A DNA stretch of 64,000 nt from Ottowia oryzae (GCF_003008535.1 NZ_CP027666.1:2035501-2099500); one strand, 5' to 3'. Shown: positions 47,725 through 57,622, numbered from the stretch's first letter. Numbers and translations: made by a program. The notes: generated by a model from the letters alone, not told the origin.

Positions 47725-50700
47725 ATGGGCCCGACCGTCACGCAAGTTCCTGTCAAGCAAACCCCTGCGCCACCATCGCCGCCCCCGCCACCGCGCAAGG
47801 ACGTGGACCCAGCCGTGCGGCAACCTGATCTGCACCAGGGCAAGACGGAAGTCCCGCCGCCAGAGCGGTACGTCGTGCACGAGGTGGAACAAGGCGAAAC
47901 GCTGACTGAGGTTTCGCGCCGCTACCAGACCACGGTGCCCCTGCTGCAGGCGGCGAATCCGCAGCTCAGCGGGCCGGACCAGCTGGAGATTGGCCAGAAG
48001 ATCAACGTGCCGCTGGGCGCCGACTATGGGCGCGAGCCGACGCCCGACGTGGTCGAGCCGGGTCAGACGCTGGCCGAGCTGGCGCGCGAGCACCCGGGCG
48101 TCAATGTGCAGGACATCGCCGGCGCCAACCGCCACCGCATTCCCAACCCCGATCGCATCCGCGTGGGGCAGCAACTATGGGTGCCTGCCGAACGGCCCGC
48201 GACGCCGCTGGAGCAGAAGGTGCAAGGCACCGACGACGCGGCGGCCGAGCTTGAGCGCGCGCAAAAGGCCTACGACGCATTGCCCTCCGGCACAAACGGC
48301 GGCGTGCGCACCGAGGTGTACCAGGGTGTTCAGCACGCCACCGACAAGCTCAAGACGGCGGTGCAGGGCGAGTTGGACGAACGCGTGAAAGGCGCGCTGC
48401 CGAGTGGCACCAAGCCGACCGAGGACGACTATCAAAGGGCTGGCCAGCAGATCAAGGAGCGCTACCAGTCCGACCCGCTGGCCACGCAGCGCCTTGAGGG
48501 CGCCTTGACCAGCCTCGCGGGCGACCGCTTTCGCGCCAGCCCCGCCGGCCAGGCGCAGACCTTGATCCAGCAGGCGCGCGGTGCAGGCGATGTGCCCAAG
48601 CAGGTGGCCGAGCTGAATCAGCGCCTCAAGGGCGCGCCGCCAGAAGTGCGCGATGCCGTGCTGAACGGCGAAGGCGGCAAGAAGTTCTTCCAGGACGCGG
48701 CGGCGTGGGCCACCGAGCCGCTGGCTGGTGGCAGCGCAAGCCAAGCCGACGAAAAGGCGCGAGAGGAATTCAACGCCGCAGGCCAGCAGGCGCCCGGCGC
48801 CGTGACGATGGAGCGGCTGGAGCAGCTGACCCAGGGGGTGGACCCGGCGCTGGCTGCCCAGCTGACCGGCGAAGCCATTCCAACGCTTGAGAAGTACGTC
48901 AACGACTACCGCGCCGAAGTCAGCGGCCAGCCCTTGGGGCAGGCAGGCATGGCCAACCTGCTCAAGGTGCTGGACCGCGGCGCCGACACGCCCGCAGGCC
49001 AGGCCAACCTGGACAAGGTCGCCCAGCTGGGGCTGTATACCCGCGATGCGATTCGCCTGCATGTGTCGGGCGGCGGCAGCCCCGCGTATGCGGTGGCGCT
49101 GGCTAAACACGCCAAGGTGGATGCGGCCACCGTGCTGCAAGAGGCTTACGACGGCGCGGCCGGGTACTGCGCCCAGATCGCCGATACGGCCAAGGCATAC
49201 AGCGCGCACGTCGATGAGCTGGGCTGGCTGGTGCAGAACCACGGCGGCGCGATGACGCCGGAGCAATTGCAGCAAGCGATTGCCGACTACACGAAGGAAA
49301 AAGGCCCAGACTGGGACGCCAAGGGCAAGGAGTTCCAGAACACGCTGGCGGCGCAGGGCGAGACATTGCAAAAGCAACTGTTGGCCTTGCAGCAGTTGCC
49401 CGCGGGTACGCCGGGGCGAGAAGAAGCGCTGACCGCCGCACTGAACGACCCGGCCAGCAGCCTGGCCCTCAACACGGCGTGGGAGAAAAACCCCGAGCTG
49501 CTCAAAGGCGTGCAGGGCGATCGCCTACTGGCCTTCTTTGCCGACCCCACGGTGAAGGGCTCGGCCAAACTGCTGGACACCGGCCGCAAGCTGTTGACAG
49601 ACCTGACCACGCAGTTCGTGAAGCGCAATGTGCTGAGCGAACTGGAGACCTTCAACCCGAACGACCCGGCCAGCGTGCAAAAGACGCGCGACGCCGTCAG
49701 CAAGCTGCGCAACTCGAACCTCGCGCAACTTTTGGGTGTGTCGACCAAGGAGATGGACCAGGCCACAGATGCCCTGACCAAGTCGATGCCCAGCGCCGGC
49801 GACAGCGCCGACGATATCGCGCGCAAGATGCGCACGCTCAATACCGAGCTGGAAGCCATCGGAGACCAAGTCGAAGGCCGGTTGGGGTTTGACCCGGCAG
49901 ATTCGAAGCGAGGCCTGAAGGCGTTCGACAAGAGCACCGTCTCGGGGCAGGTGCTGCGCGGAGTTGGCATGTTGCTTGGCGGCGTGGGCATGATGGCGTC
50001 TGCCACCGCTGTGGTGAACGACCCGTCGCTGAAAAGCTGGCAAGCTGACGGGCGACGGCCTTGGCATGACGCAAAAGGGCCTGGAGCTGGCCGTGGGCAT
50101 GGGCAAGCTGGACGAGGCTTCGGTGCTGGGCAAGGCGGGGTCCTCGCTGGTGGGCCGCCTGCTGGGCGCGGGCATGGCCGTGTTCGATCTGTGGTCTGCC
50201 GCCGAGTCCGCGCAGAGCGGCGACTACACCAGCGCGGGGCTCTACGGCGCAGGCGCCGCCGGGGGTGTGATGGCCGCGCTGTTCACCGGGCCGGTCGGTT
50301 GGGCGGGCCTGGCTTTGGTGGGCATCTCGGCTGCCGGGCTGGCGATCTGGGGCGGGGTGAAAGAGTCGCGCAAACACGAGCCAGACAGCGACGGCGGCAC
50401 CTCCATGCGCTTTCTGCAGCACGCCGGCCTGACCGAGCAAGGTGCCCGCGCACTGACCGACCAGAGCGGGGAAGGCTACAGCGTGGTGCCACTGCTCAGC
50501 CGCTACGCGCAGCTCAAGGGCATGAAGCTGGAAGACCCACAGCAACAGCAGAAGCTGGTCAACTGGATCAACGGCATGTCGGCAGACCAACTGGCTGCAC
50601 TGCGCAACAACCTGCACCACACGGCGGACGATTTCGATGGCGATCCTTCCCGCCTCCCGCTGACCGCAGACAGCGACCGATTGGAAGTGCCGGACATTGC

Positions 50701-50803
50701 CAGCCGCCCATGGTTCACGCGCTTTGGGGACCGGGGGCCGAAGTCCATCGCGCAACTGGAAGCACAGCTTGCGGTGCTGCAGATCCCGACGCTGGCGCCC
50801 TGA
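47725..50803 (+). CDS. Very large LysM-domain protein of unknown function, reading frame broken once
   Basis: The first frame (47725 on, RBS GGGAAG) encodes a Pro-rich start and two LysM domains: about residues 48-97 (EVEQGETLTEVSRRYQ) and 108-155 (VEPGQTLAELAREHPG). A helical region of some 600 residues follows, ending in GVGMLLGGVGMMASA. At the A4 run 50032-50035 one surplus base breaks the frame; skipping it continues as KAGKLTGDGLGMTQKGLELA and on to the stop at 50803. This second part has glycine-zipper hydrophobic segments (LVGRLLGAGMAVFDLW; GLALVGISAAGLAIWGG). The intact product would be about 1,025 residues. There is no signal peptide. LysM binds peptidoglycan, so an exported effector, toxin or wall-associated protein is possible, but no family is recognised. 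Confidence 0.7.
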
Positions 50804-50902
50804 AAGCCGCCCCGCGCCTTGGCCGTGGAACAATGGTTGGATGAGTCAGATCGCCACCCCGATGCCAGCCGCCGAGGCGCTTGCTGACGCGGCGCAGTGC
50901 CC

Positions 50903-51304
50903 ATGACCGCCGGCGGACCGGCCACCTTGTTGGCCAATGCGTTTCGGCTTCGCTGCCCGCATTGCGGCTTGCAGGCCATGTCGGCTGGGCGCAAATGGCG
51001 GCTGACCATGGCGGGTTGGGACCAGCCCGTGGCCTGCCAAGCGTGCGGGCAGCAGGTGCAGGTGCAGAGTTTTTCCGTCATGGCCTGGACGGCGCCCTTC
51101 ATCTTCCTGTGCGTGTGCGCGGCGGTGGCACTGGCTTTCCGGTGGATGTCGGTGGACTGGGCGGTCGCGCTGCTGGTTTTGTCCGGCTTGGTCGCGCTGG
51201 CAGGTTTATTGTTTGGCATTCCGCTGGGTCGCAAGGGCCGCACTGACGAGCAACTTGTTCAGCGCGCCCGGGCGGCCGCGTCTGCCAACGGCCCACGAGC
51301 TTAG
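50903..51304 (+). CDS. Zinc-ribbon membrane protein, hypothetical
   Basis: A 133-residue protein. The N-terminal zinc ribbon has paired CxxC motifs (LRCPHCGLQAM and VACQACGQQ). Two membrane helices follow (about 56-78 and 83-107), then a short basic tail. It resembles DUF983-type small proteins in outline, but this is not certain. A 21-codon ORF from 50841 overlaps its start by ATGA and may be a leader or chance. Confidence 0.6.
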   Translation: MTAGGPATLLANAFRLRCPHCGLQAMSAGRKWRLTMAGWDQPVACQACGQQVQVQSFSVMAWTAPFIFLCVCAAVALAFRWMSVDWAVALLVLSGLVALAGLLFGIPLGRKGRTDEQLVQRARAAASANGPRA

Positions 51305-51479
51305 GGTGCGCGTGGGCCAGCGCCCGTGTGGCCCGACGGTAAGGCGCGCGGGCATCGCGACCGCCTTGGTGAGGCATCGCTGAGGCCGCAGCCAGCACTG
51401 CGCAGGCGCTAAGAGACAATCCGCCCATGCCCGTGCTTGCCCCCATCCACCTCCGCTTGCCTAATCTCGCCGCCCAGCC

Positions 51480-52466
51480 ATGGCGTTGAGCTGGGGCGGC
51501 GGGATGCCAGGCGATTCCGCCCAGGCGGTGCTGCTGGCTTGCGCCCCGGCGCTGGCGATCGCGGTAGACCGTTTGCTGGGCGAGCCCGGCCTGCGCTGGC
51601 ACCCGGTGGTATGGATGGGGCGCTACCTGGCGTGGGCGGGCGAGCGCTTGGCGCCCCGCGTGGGGGCGCCTCAGGTGCGGTCCGATTCACAGGTGTTTTG
51701 GGCTGCAGCGCTGGCCTGGTGTGCGGCGGCAGCTATCATTGTTGTAGTAACCTGGCTTTTTCAGGCTTGGGTGCTGACTGAGCCTGAGTGGCTGGCCGCC
51801 CTGGCGCTGGGCCTCTTTCTCAAGCCGCTGTTGTCGTGGGCAATGCTGCACGACGAGGTGCTGGGCGTTGAGCGTGCCTTGGCCGATTCTCTGCCCGCGG
51901 GCCGCGCCCAGCTCTCGCGCCTGGTCAGCCGCGATACGGCGGCGCTGTCGCCCACCCAGGTGCGCGAAAGCGCCATCGAGAGCCTGGCCGAGAACCTGAA
52001 CGATTCGGTGGTGGCGCCGCTGTTCTGGTTTGCGCTGCTGGGCCTGCCCGGCGCGGCGCTGTTTCGCTTTGCCAACACCGCAGACGCGATGTGGGGCTAT
52101 CCGGGCGAGCGCGGCGGGCGCGTTTGGGCGTACGCAGGCAAGTGGGCGGCGCGCGCCGACGATGTGTTGGCGTGGATACCTGCGCGCATCACGGCCGCGT
52201 TGATCTGGCTGGTGGGCGGCCTGCGCGGGGGCGCGCGCCTGCGCAGCGAAGCAGCGCGCACGCCGTCGCCCAACAGCGGCTGGCCGATGGCCGCCATGGC
52301 GCTGGCGCTGGGCGTGCAATTGCGCAAGCCGGACGTCTACACGCTGAACGCTGGCGCGCGAGCGCCCGAAGCCAGCGACCCGCTGCGCACCTGCGCGATC
52401 GGCTCGCGCGTGGTGCTGGTGGGTACCTTGGCTACTTGCGCGGCCATGCTCTGCGCGCTGATCTGA
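51480..52466 (+). CDS. cbiB: Adenosylcobinamide-phosphate synthase (aminopropanol attachment)
   Basis: A 328-residue membrane enzyme (CbiB, also called CobD) that joins aminopropanol or its phosphate to adenosylcobyric acid. Conserved blocks: DRLLGEPGLRWHPVVWMGR, LSRLVSRDTAALSPTQVRES, IESLAENLNDSVVAPLFW and FRFANTADAMWGY. Five or so membrane helices. Within the first helices (about residues 72-90) the DNA matches a dispersed repeat, which would encode AAALAWCAAAAIIVVV. Confidence 0.93.
   Translation: MALSWGGGMPGDSAQAVLLACAPALAIAVDRLLGEPGLRWHPVVWMGRYLAWAGERLAPRVGAPQVRSDSQVFWAAALAWCAAAAIIVVVTWLFQAWVLTEPEWLAALALGLFLKPLLSWAMLHDEVLGVERALADSLPAGRAQLSRLVSRDTAALSPTQVRESAIESLAENLNDSVVAPLFWFALLGLPGAALFRFANTADAMWGYPGERGGRVWAYAGKWAARADDVLAWIPARITAALIWLVGGLRGGARLRSEAARTPSPNSGWPMAAMALALGVQLRKPDVYTLNAGARAPEASDPLRTCAIGSRVVLVGTLATCAAMLCALI
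51693..51747 (+). repeat. Two-hairpin dispersed repeat, copy 11 (divergent), inside cbiB
   Basis: TTTTGGGCTGCAGCGCTGG near the start and GGCGGCAGCTATCATTGTTG then TAG at the end align with the family over 55 bp, wholly within the coding sequence of a membrane helix. The match is weaker than in other copies. Confidence 0.5.
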
Positions 52467-52612
52467 AGCCGCCAGGCGGCAGGGCCGCACCTGGATTTTG
52501 CTGAGCCAGTCACTCGAGCAGGGGGGCAGCGATGCCCTTCCGCGCCCCGCCGGCTGGGCACAATAGCCCTTTCTTTGCTTGAACCCGTCGCGGCCCTGGC
52601 GCGCGATCACCC

Positions 52613-55051
52613 ATGAGAAAGTCTTCCGTTCTAACGCCTGGTAGCGTCGATGCGTGGCTGCATCAGGCATTCGCCCTGCATCAACAGGGCCAGCTCGGCC
52701 AAGCGCGTGCTTTGTATGAGCAGGTGCTGGCGCGCCAGCCCGCACACGCCCAGGCGCTGTATCTGCTGGGTACGCTGGCGCTGCAGGCCCGCGACATGCG
52801 CCTGGCGGAAACGATGCTGAGCAAGGCTGCGCGGGCCAATCCGCGCCATGTGCCGACCCTCATCAACCTGGCGATGGCGCTGTCGCAGCTGGACAAGCAC
52901 GCAGCGGCCTTGGAGGCTGTCGAGCGCGCGCTGGCGTTGGAGCCCACCTCCGTGCCTGCCCGCGGCGCCAGGGTGGGCATGCTGGTGCGTGCGTCGCGGG
53001 CAGCCGATGCCCTGCGTGAGGTCGACGCGCTGTTGGCGGCCGGCGTTCAAAGCGCCGAGCTGTGGGTCAACAAAGGGATTGCGCACAACGAATTGGGCCA
53101 GGCGGCAGAGGCCGAGCGGTGTTTTGACCATGTCCTGTCGCTCGCGCCCAACCACCCCGATGCGCAATCGCAGAAGGTCAAACTGCTGATCGCACGCGAG
53201 CGCTATGACGATGCGCTTGAACTGGTCGACCGCGTCCTGGCCACGGCGCCCAACGATGCGCAAGCGCACGCCAACCGGGGTCACGTTCTGGTGGAGCTAA
53301 GGCGCTACGCAGACGCAGTCGAAGCGTGTAGCCGTGCCTGTGCGATTGAAGTCAGTGTCGATCGCCTAACCAGATTGTCCACGGCTTTGTGCCTGGCGGG
53401 CCGGATGGACAAGGCAGAAGCGGCCATCCGGCAAGCCAGGGCGTTGGATGCGGACTACCCGCCGCTTTGGGTTGCCGCAGGGGTCGTGTTGGCCTCACTG
53501 GGCGATTACGCTACCGCGGCGCTCAACTTCGACCGGTTTCTTCGGGTGCGAGGGAATGAGGACAAGGTACTTTTGCTGAAGGCTGATGCGTTGATTCAGG
53601 CCAAGTCCTACGCTGCAGCGATAGAGTCCCTTGCGCTTTGCTCCATTGAAACACCTGCCGCCTTGTCGCAAAGCGTGTATGCCAAGCTGATGATCGCGGA
53701 TTGGCAAGACATCGAGCGTCCGATAGCGCAGCTGCTGGGCAATGTGCGCGAAGGCGAGGGGGTTTACGTACCCTTCTTCCTTCTGCCGATTGCCGATGAT
53801 GCCGCCCTCATGCATTCGGTCGCTCGGGCCTATGCGCGTGGCACCGAGTGCGATACCGCGGGCCAGCGCAGCGTTGCACCAACGCGCGGCAAGAAGCTGC
53901 GCATCGGCTACTTCTCGGCCGACTTTCACAACCACGCCACCTGCATGCTCATGGCCGAGATGCTGGCCGCGCACGATCATGAGCGCTTCGAGGTCTACGG
54001 CTTTTCCTTCGGGCCGACTGAGCGCGACGCGATGACCGATCGCATCGCGCCCTGCTTCGATCAATTCCTGTACGTGAAGGATTGGAGCATCGACCGCATT
54101 GCTGCGCAGGCGCGGCAACTGCAGCTGGACATCGCCATCGACCTGAAGGGCTACACGCAACACGGCCGCCAGCAGTTGTTTGCAGAGGGCTGCGCGCCCG
54201 TGCAGGTCAGTTACCTGGGCTACCCCGGCACACTGGGCAGCGCCTGCATGGACTACATCATTGCCGACCCCACGGTGATTCCGCCCGAGCACGAGGCGCA
54301 CTTCTCCGAAAAAGTGGTGCGCATGCCGCACAGCTACCAGTGCAACGACAGCCAGCGCCGCATCGCCGAAGATGTTTTTACGCGCGGTGAGCTTGGGCTG
54401 CCCGAATCGGCTTTCGTCTACGTGTGCTTCAACAACACCTACAAAATCCTTCCCGAGGTTTTTGCCCGCTGGATGCGCATCCTGCAGGCCGTCCCAGGCA
54501 GCGTGTTGTGGCTGTACCAGGGCACGCCCGAGGGCGCGGACAAGCTGCGCGGGCACGCGGCCGCAGCAGGGGTGGACCCGCAGCGGCTGGTCTTTGCACC
54601 GAACTTGCCGGCGGACCAACATTTGTCGCGCCTGCGCCATGCCGACCTGTTCCTCGACACGCTGCCTTGCAACGCCCACACCACCGCCAGCGATGCGTTG
54701 TGGGCGGGCGTGCCTCTGCTGACCTGCTTGGGCAACGCGTTCCAGGGCCGTGTGGCGGCCAGCCTGCTGCGGGCGCTGTCGCTGGATGAATTGGTCACCA
54801 CCCATCTGGACGACTACGAAGCCACCGCGATCGACCTGGCCCGTTCGCCCGAGCGTCTGGCAGCGCTGCGCGCCAGGCTTGCCGCCCAGCGGCAGACCTC
54901 GTCGCTGTTCGACGGCAAGCGTTTTGCCCGAAATCTGGAATCCGCGTTCATCACCATGGCCGACCGGCACTACGCCGGTTTGCCGCCCGTCGCATTCGAC
55001 GTGCAGGACGCAGGCACAGCGAACCCTGGGGGCGTCGTTGCAACGAGTTGA
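52613..55051 (+). CDS. TPR-repeat O-GlcNAc-transferase-like glycosyltransferase (GT41/SPINDLY type)
   Basis: An 812-residue cytosolic protein. About nine TPR repeats fill residues 15-350, including ALYEQVLARQPAHAQALYLL and AERCFDHVLSLAPNHPDAQ. The catalytic region (about 415-790) has the OGT motifs GYFSADFHNHATCMLMAEML, DLKGYTQHGR, YLGYPGTLGSACMDYIIAD and HTTASDALWAGVPLLTCLG. Bacterial members glycosylate proteins such as adhesins or flagellins. It stands between two cobalamin genes with no evident link to B12, so it looks like a later insertion into the locus. Confidence 0.9.
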   Translation: MRKSSVLTPGSVDAWLHQAFALHQQGQLGQARALYEQVLARQPAHAQALYLLGTLALQARDMRLAETMLSKAARANPRHVPTLINLAMALSQLDKHAAALEAVERALALEPTSVPARGARVGMLVRASRAADALREVDALLAAGVQSAELWVNKGIAHNELGQAAEAERCFDHVLSLAPNHPDAQSQKVKLLIARERYDDALELVDRVLATAPNDAQAHANRGHVLVELRRYADAVEACSRACAIEVSVDRLTRLSTALCLAGRMDKAEAAIRQARALDADYPPLWVAAGVVLASLGDYATAALNFDRFLRVRGNEDKVLLLKADALIQAKSYAAAIESLALCSIETPAALSQSVYAKLMIADWQDIERPIAQLLGNVREGEGVYVPFFLLPIADDAALMHSVARAYARGTECDTAGQRSVAPTRGKKLRIGYFSADFHNHATCMLMAEMLAAHDHERFEVYGFSFGPTERDAMTDRIAPCFDQFLYVKDWSIDRIAAQARQLQLDIAIDLKGYTQHGRQQLFAEGCAPVQVSYLGYPGTLGSACMDYIIADPTVIPPEHEAHFSEKVVRMPHSYQCNDSQRRIAEDVFTRGELGLPESAFVYVCFNNTYKILPEVFARWMRILQAVPGSVLWLYQGTPEGADKLRGHAAAAGVDPQRLVFAPNLPADQHLSRLRHADLFLDTLPCNAHTTASDALWAGVPLLTCLGNAFQGRVAASLLRALSLDELVTTHLDDYEATAIDLARSPERLAALRARLAAQRQTSSLFDGKRFARNLESAFITMADRHYAGLPPVAFDVQDAGTANPGGVVATS

Positions 55052-55127
55052 CGATGGCGAGACCCGCTGGCGCTGAGGCCCACGATGCCTTCATCGGGCA
55101 CGGGTGTGCGGCGGGTGTATTTGTGGG

Positions 55128-55182
55128 TCAAATCGACCGCTACCGCAGGTGCATCCAGCGCTGAGTGCTATGAAAATTGAAC
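55128..55182 (+). repeat. Two-hairpin dispersed repeat, copy 12, containing the cobC start codon
   Basis: TCAAATCGACCGCTACCGCA, then GGTGCATCCAGCGCTGAGTG and CTATGAAAATTGAAC. The ATG at 55170 in the GCTATG arm of hairpin 2 is the likely start of cobC. Confidence 0.75.
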
Positions 55183-56252
55183 CCTTCAAGGCCGCCGATC
55201 AGGCGCCAGCGCTGGCCGACGCGGCAGGTCAGTTTGGCGGCCACCTGCTTGAAACCACCCACGGCGGGCCGGATGCACTGGGCGTGCCTGCACACGACTT
55301 TTCCACCAACGCCAACGCCTGCGGGCCGTGCCCTGATGCGCTGGCGGCTGTGCAGCAAGCCGATTTCGCGCGCTACCCTGATCCGAGCTACGCCGCGCTG
55401 CGCAGGCAGCTTGCGGGCTTTCACGGCGTGGCGCCCGAGCGCGTCGTGATCGCGGCCAGCGCCAGCGAATTCATCCACCGCATCAGCGCGCTGGCGCACC
55501 GCGCGGGCCTGCGGTGCGCGACCATGCCGCCGCACGCCTATGGCGACTACGCGCGCGCCGCGTCGGTGTGGGGTTTGACGTGCGAGGGCGCGGGCCGGAG
55601 TACCGGCGCACCCGCATTGCTCTGGGCGTGCGAGCCATCCAGCCCCCTGGGCGTCGCAGACGATGCTTTGGCGCATTGGTCGGGCGACAGCGCCAAGCCC
55701 GGCGACGTGCGCGTGCTGGACTGCGCCTACGCCCCGCTGCGTCTCGTGGGCCAGTCGCCGACGGTTCCTCTCGATGTATGGCAGCTATGGACGCCCAACA
55801 AGGCGCTGGGCCTCACCGGCGTGCGCGCCGCCTACGCTGTTGCGCCCGACGGTGCCCAGGCCGCCGCTGCTGAGGCGCGGGCACCTTCCTGGCCGCTGGG
55901 CGCAGATGGTGTGGCCATGCTCAATGCCTGGGTGGAAGAGGGCGCCCAAGCCTGGCTGGCCAATTCCCTGGCGACGCTGCGCGCCTGGAAGTCCGAGCAG
56001 GTGGCGCTGTGCACCGGGCTGGGCTGGCATCTCGTACCTCGCAGCGTAGCCAATTTCTTTGTCGCGCGGCTGCCGCTGCCTGAAAGCCATACGGCTCCAG
56101 TACTTGAGCGCCTGAGGGCGCAGGGGGTCAAGCTGCGCGACTGCGCTTCCTTCGGACTACCGGGCCATGTGCGCCTGGGCGTGCTGCCGCCCGCATCGCA
56201 GCAGGCGCTGCGGGCGGCCTGGCTGGCCGCCACTTCGGCGCGGCCCGGCTAA
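55170..56252 (+). CDS. cobC: Threonine-phosphate decarboxylase-like aminotransferase
   Basis: A 360-residue PLP enzyme of the CobC (CobD of Salmonella) group, making (R)-1-amino-2-propanol O-phosphate for the nucleotide arm. DFSTNANACGPCP, YPDPSYAALRRQLAGFHG and the Schiff-base region WTPNKALGLTGVRAAYA are visible; CASFGLPGHVRLGVL contains the carboxylate-binding Arg. The ATG at 55170 lies in a dispersed repeat; the frame is open further upstream but without a family-like N-terminus. Confidence 0.9.
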   Translation: MKIEPFKAADQAPALADAAGQFGGHLLETTHGGPDALGVPAHDFSTNANACGPCPDALAAVQQADFARYPDPSYAALRRQLAGFHGVAPERVVIAASASEFIHRISALAHRAGLRCATMPPHAYGDYARAASVWGLTCEGAGRSTGAPALLWACEPSSPLGVADDALAHWSGDSAKPGDVRVLDCAYAPLRLVGQSPTVPLDVWQLWTPNKALGLTGVRAAYAVAPDGAQAAAAEARAPSWPLGADGVAMLNAWVEEGAQAWLANSLATLRAWKSEQVALCTGLGWHLVPRSVANFFVARLPLPESHTAPVLERLRAQGVKLRDCASFGLPGHVRLGVLPPASQQALRAAWLAATSARPG

Positions 56253-56260
56253 CATGCCGC

Positions 56261-57067
56261 ATGAATTCTGCATCGCCACCCCTGCGCACCGTGCGTGTGC
56301 GGCGCTACGTCACCCCGCTGCGTGAAGGCGGCTCGCTGCCGGCCGTGGTCGAGGCCGACGACCAGGGCCTGTACGTCCTGAAGTTTCGCGGCGCGGGCCA
56401 GGGCGTGCGGGCCCTCATGGCCGAGATCATCTCTGGCGGCATCGCCCGCGCCGTCGGGCTGCCGGTGCCTGAAGTGGTGCTGGCCGGTCTGGATCCGGCG
56501 CTGGCACAGACCGAGCCCGACCCTGAAATCCAGGACCTGATCCGCGCCAGCGCGGGCATCAACGTGGGGCTGGATTACCTGCCCGCCGCCGTCAACTTCG
56601 ACCCCTCGGCGGATCAGGTGACGGACGACTTCGCCTCGCGCCTGGTGTGGTTCGACACGCTGGTCAGCAACGTGGACCGCACCGCGCGCAACACCAACCT
56701 GCTGATGTGGCACCGCCAGCCGTGGTTGATCGACCATGGCGCCAGCCTGACCTTTCACCACGCCTGGAACGGCACCGTGGCCGACCCCGGCAAACCCTTC
56801 GCGCCCATCGCCGAACATGTGCTGTTGCCGCGCGCCAGCCAGCTCGCCGAGGCCGACGCCGCCTTGGCGCCGCGCCTGTCCGGCGAGGTGCTGCAAGGCA
56901 TTCTGAACGGCGTTCCGGACGAGTTTCTGAACCTGGCCGCCGCGGATCGGCAGGATGCCGCACTGGCCGATCCGGCAGCGCACCGCACCGCCTACCTGCG
57001 CTATTTCCAGGCGCGCCTGGCCGACCGTGCGCGTTGGTTGAAAGGGGCGATCGATGCACGCGGCTGA
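56261..57067 (+). CDS. HipA-like kinase
   Basis: A 268-residue protein with a compact HipA-type kinase core. Candidate residues: ATP-contacting Lys41 (YVLKFRG), Glu55 (LMAEIISGG), catalytic Asp139 and Asn144 in SNVDRTARNTNLL, and metal-binding Asp158 (LIDHGASL). The N-terminal HipB-binding half of classical HipA is absent. It overlaps the next gene (DUF3037) by 14 bp, a recurrent pairing. Substrate and role are unknown, and no HipB-like antitoxin lies alongside. Confidence 0.75.
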   Translation: MNSASPPLRTVRVRRYVTPLREGGSLPAVVEADDQGLYVLKFRGAGQGVRALMAEIISGGIARAVGLPVPEVVLAGLDPALAQTEPDPEIQDLIRASAGINVGLDYLPAAVNFDPSADQVTDDFASRLVWFDTLVSNVDRTARNTNLLMWHRQPWLIDHGASLTFHHAWNGTVADPGKPFAPIAEHVLLPRASQLAEADAALAPRLSGEVLQGILNGVPDEFLNLAAADRQDAALADPAAHRTAYLRYFQARLADRARWLKGAIDARG

Positions 57068-57473
57068 CGTTTACGACTACGCCATCGTGCGCGTGGTGCC
57101 GCGCGCCGAGCGCGAGGAATTCATCAACGTCGGCGTCATCCTCTCGTGCCAGCGCGCCGGCTTTCTGGAAGCGGCCATTGAGCTGGACGAGGCGCGGCTG
57201 CTGGCGCTGGACGCGCACGCCGATCTGGACACCGTGCGCCGCCATCTGCGCGCCATCGTCGCGATCTGCGCAGGGCTGCCCGAGGGCGGCCCCATCGCCC
57301 AATTGCCCTACCGCGCGCGCTTTCACTGGCTGACCGCGCGGCGCAGCAGCATCATCCAGACTTCACCCGTTCACACGGGGCTGTGCACCGGCGCAGAAGC
57401 GGGCACCGCGCTGCAAACCATCATGACGCGCATGGTGCGGCGCCCGGCCGCGCCCCGGCCGCCGACGGTTTGA
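57054..57473 (+). CDS. DUF3037 family protein
   Basis: A 139-residue protein with the family opening YDYAIVRVVPRAEREEFINVGVILSC and the central ARFHWLTARRSSIIQTSPVH. DUF3037 proteins have no known activity but typically lie beside a HipA-like gene, as here with a 14-bp overlap. The pair is probably one functional unit. The C-terminal 15 residues are Pro/Arg-rich and likely disordered. Confidence 0.8.
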   Translation: MHAADVYDYAIVRVVPRAEREEFINVGVILSCQRAGFLEAAIELDEARLLALDAHADLDTVRRHLRAIVAICAGLPEGGPIAQLPYRARFHWLTARRSSIIQTSPVHTGLCTGAEAGTALQTIMTRMVRRPAAPRPPTV

Positions 57474-57566
57474 GGCCACAGGCCCTCTCATGCCGCATGG
57501 CTGGTTTCTTTGCGCACGGTGCGGTGCGGCCATCCGTATGGGCTGACCACAAGGCGCTACCGATTT

Positions 57567-57622
57567 GCTATTGATTGTGTAGCTGCCTGCGCAGTTGGGG
57601 CAAGCGCTGGCGGTCGATTCGA
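57567..57622 (-). repeat. Two-hairpin dispersed repeat, copy 13
   Basis: On the plus strand GCTATTGATTGTGTAGC (hairpin 2) is followed by TGCCTGCGCAG and AAGCGCTGGCGGTCGATTCG. It lies in the 251-bp gap between the convergent DUF3037 and surface-protein genes; nothing else was seen there. Confidence 0.85.

Noticed and set aside
50036..50844. Continuation of the first LysM-protein frame to 50844
   Set aside because: After the A4 run the translation becomes Arg/Gly/Pro-rich noise, while the shifted frame gives a coherent protein to 50803. The tail to 50844 is treated as non-coding.
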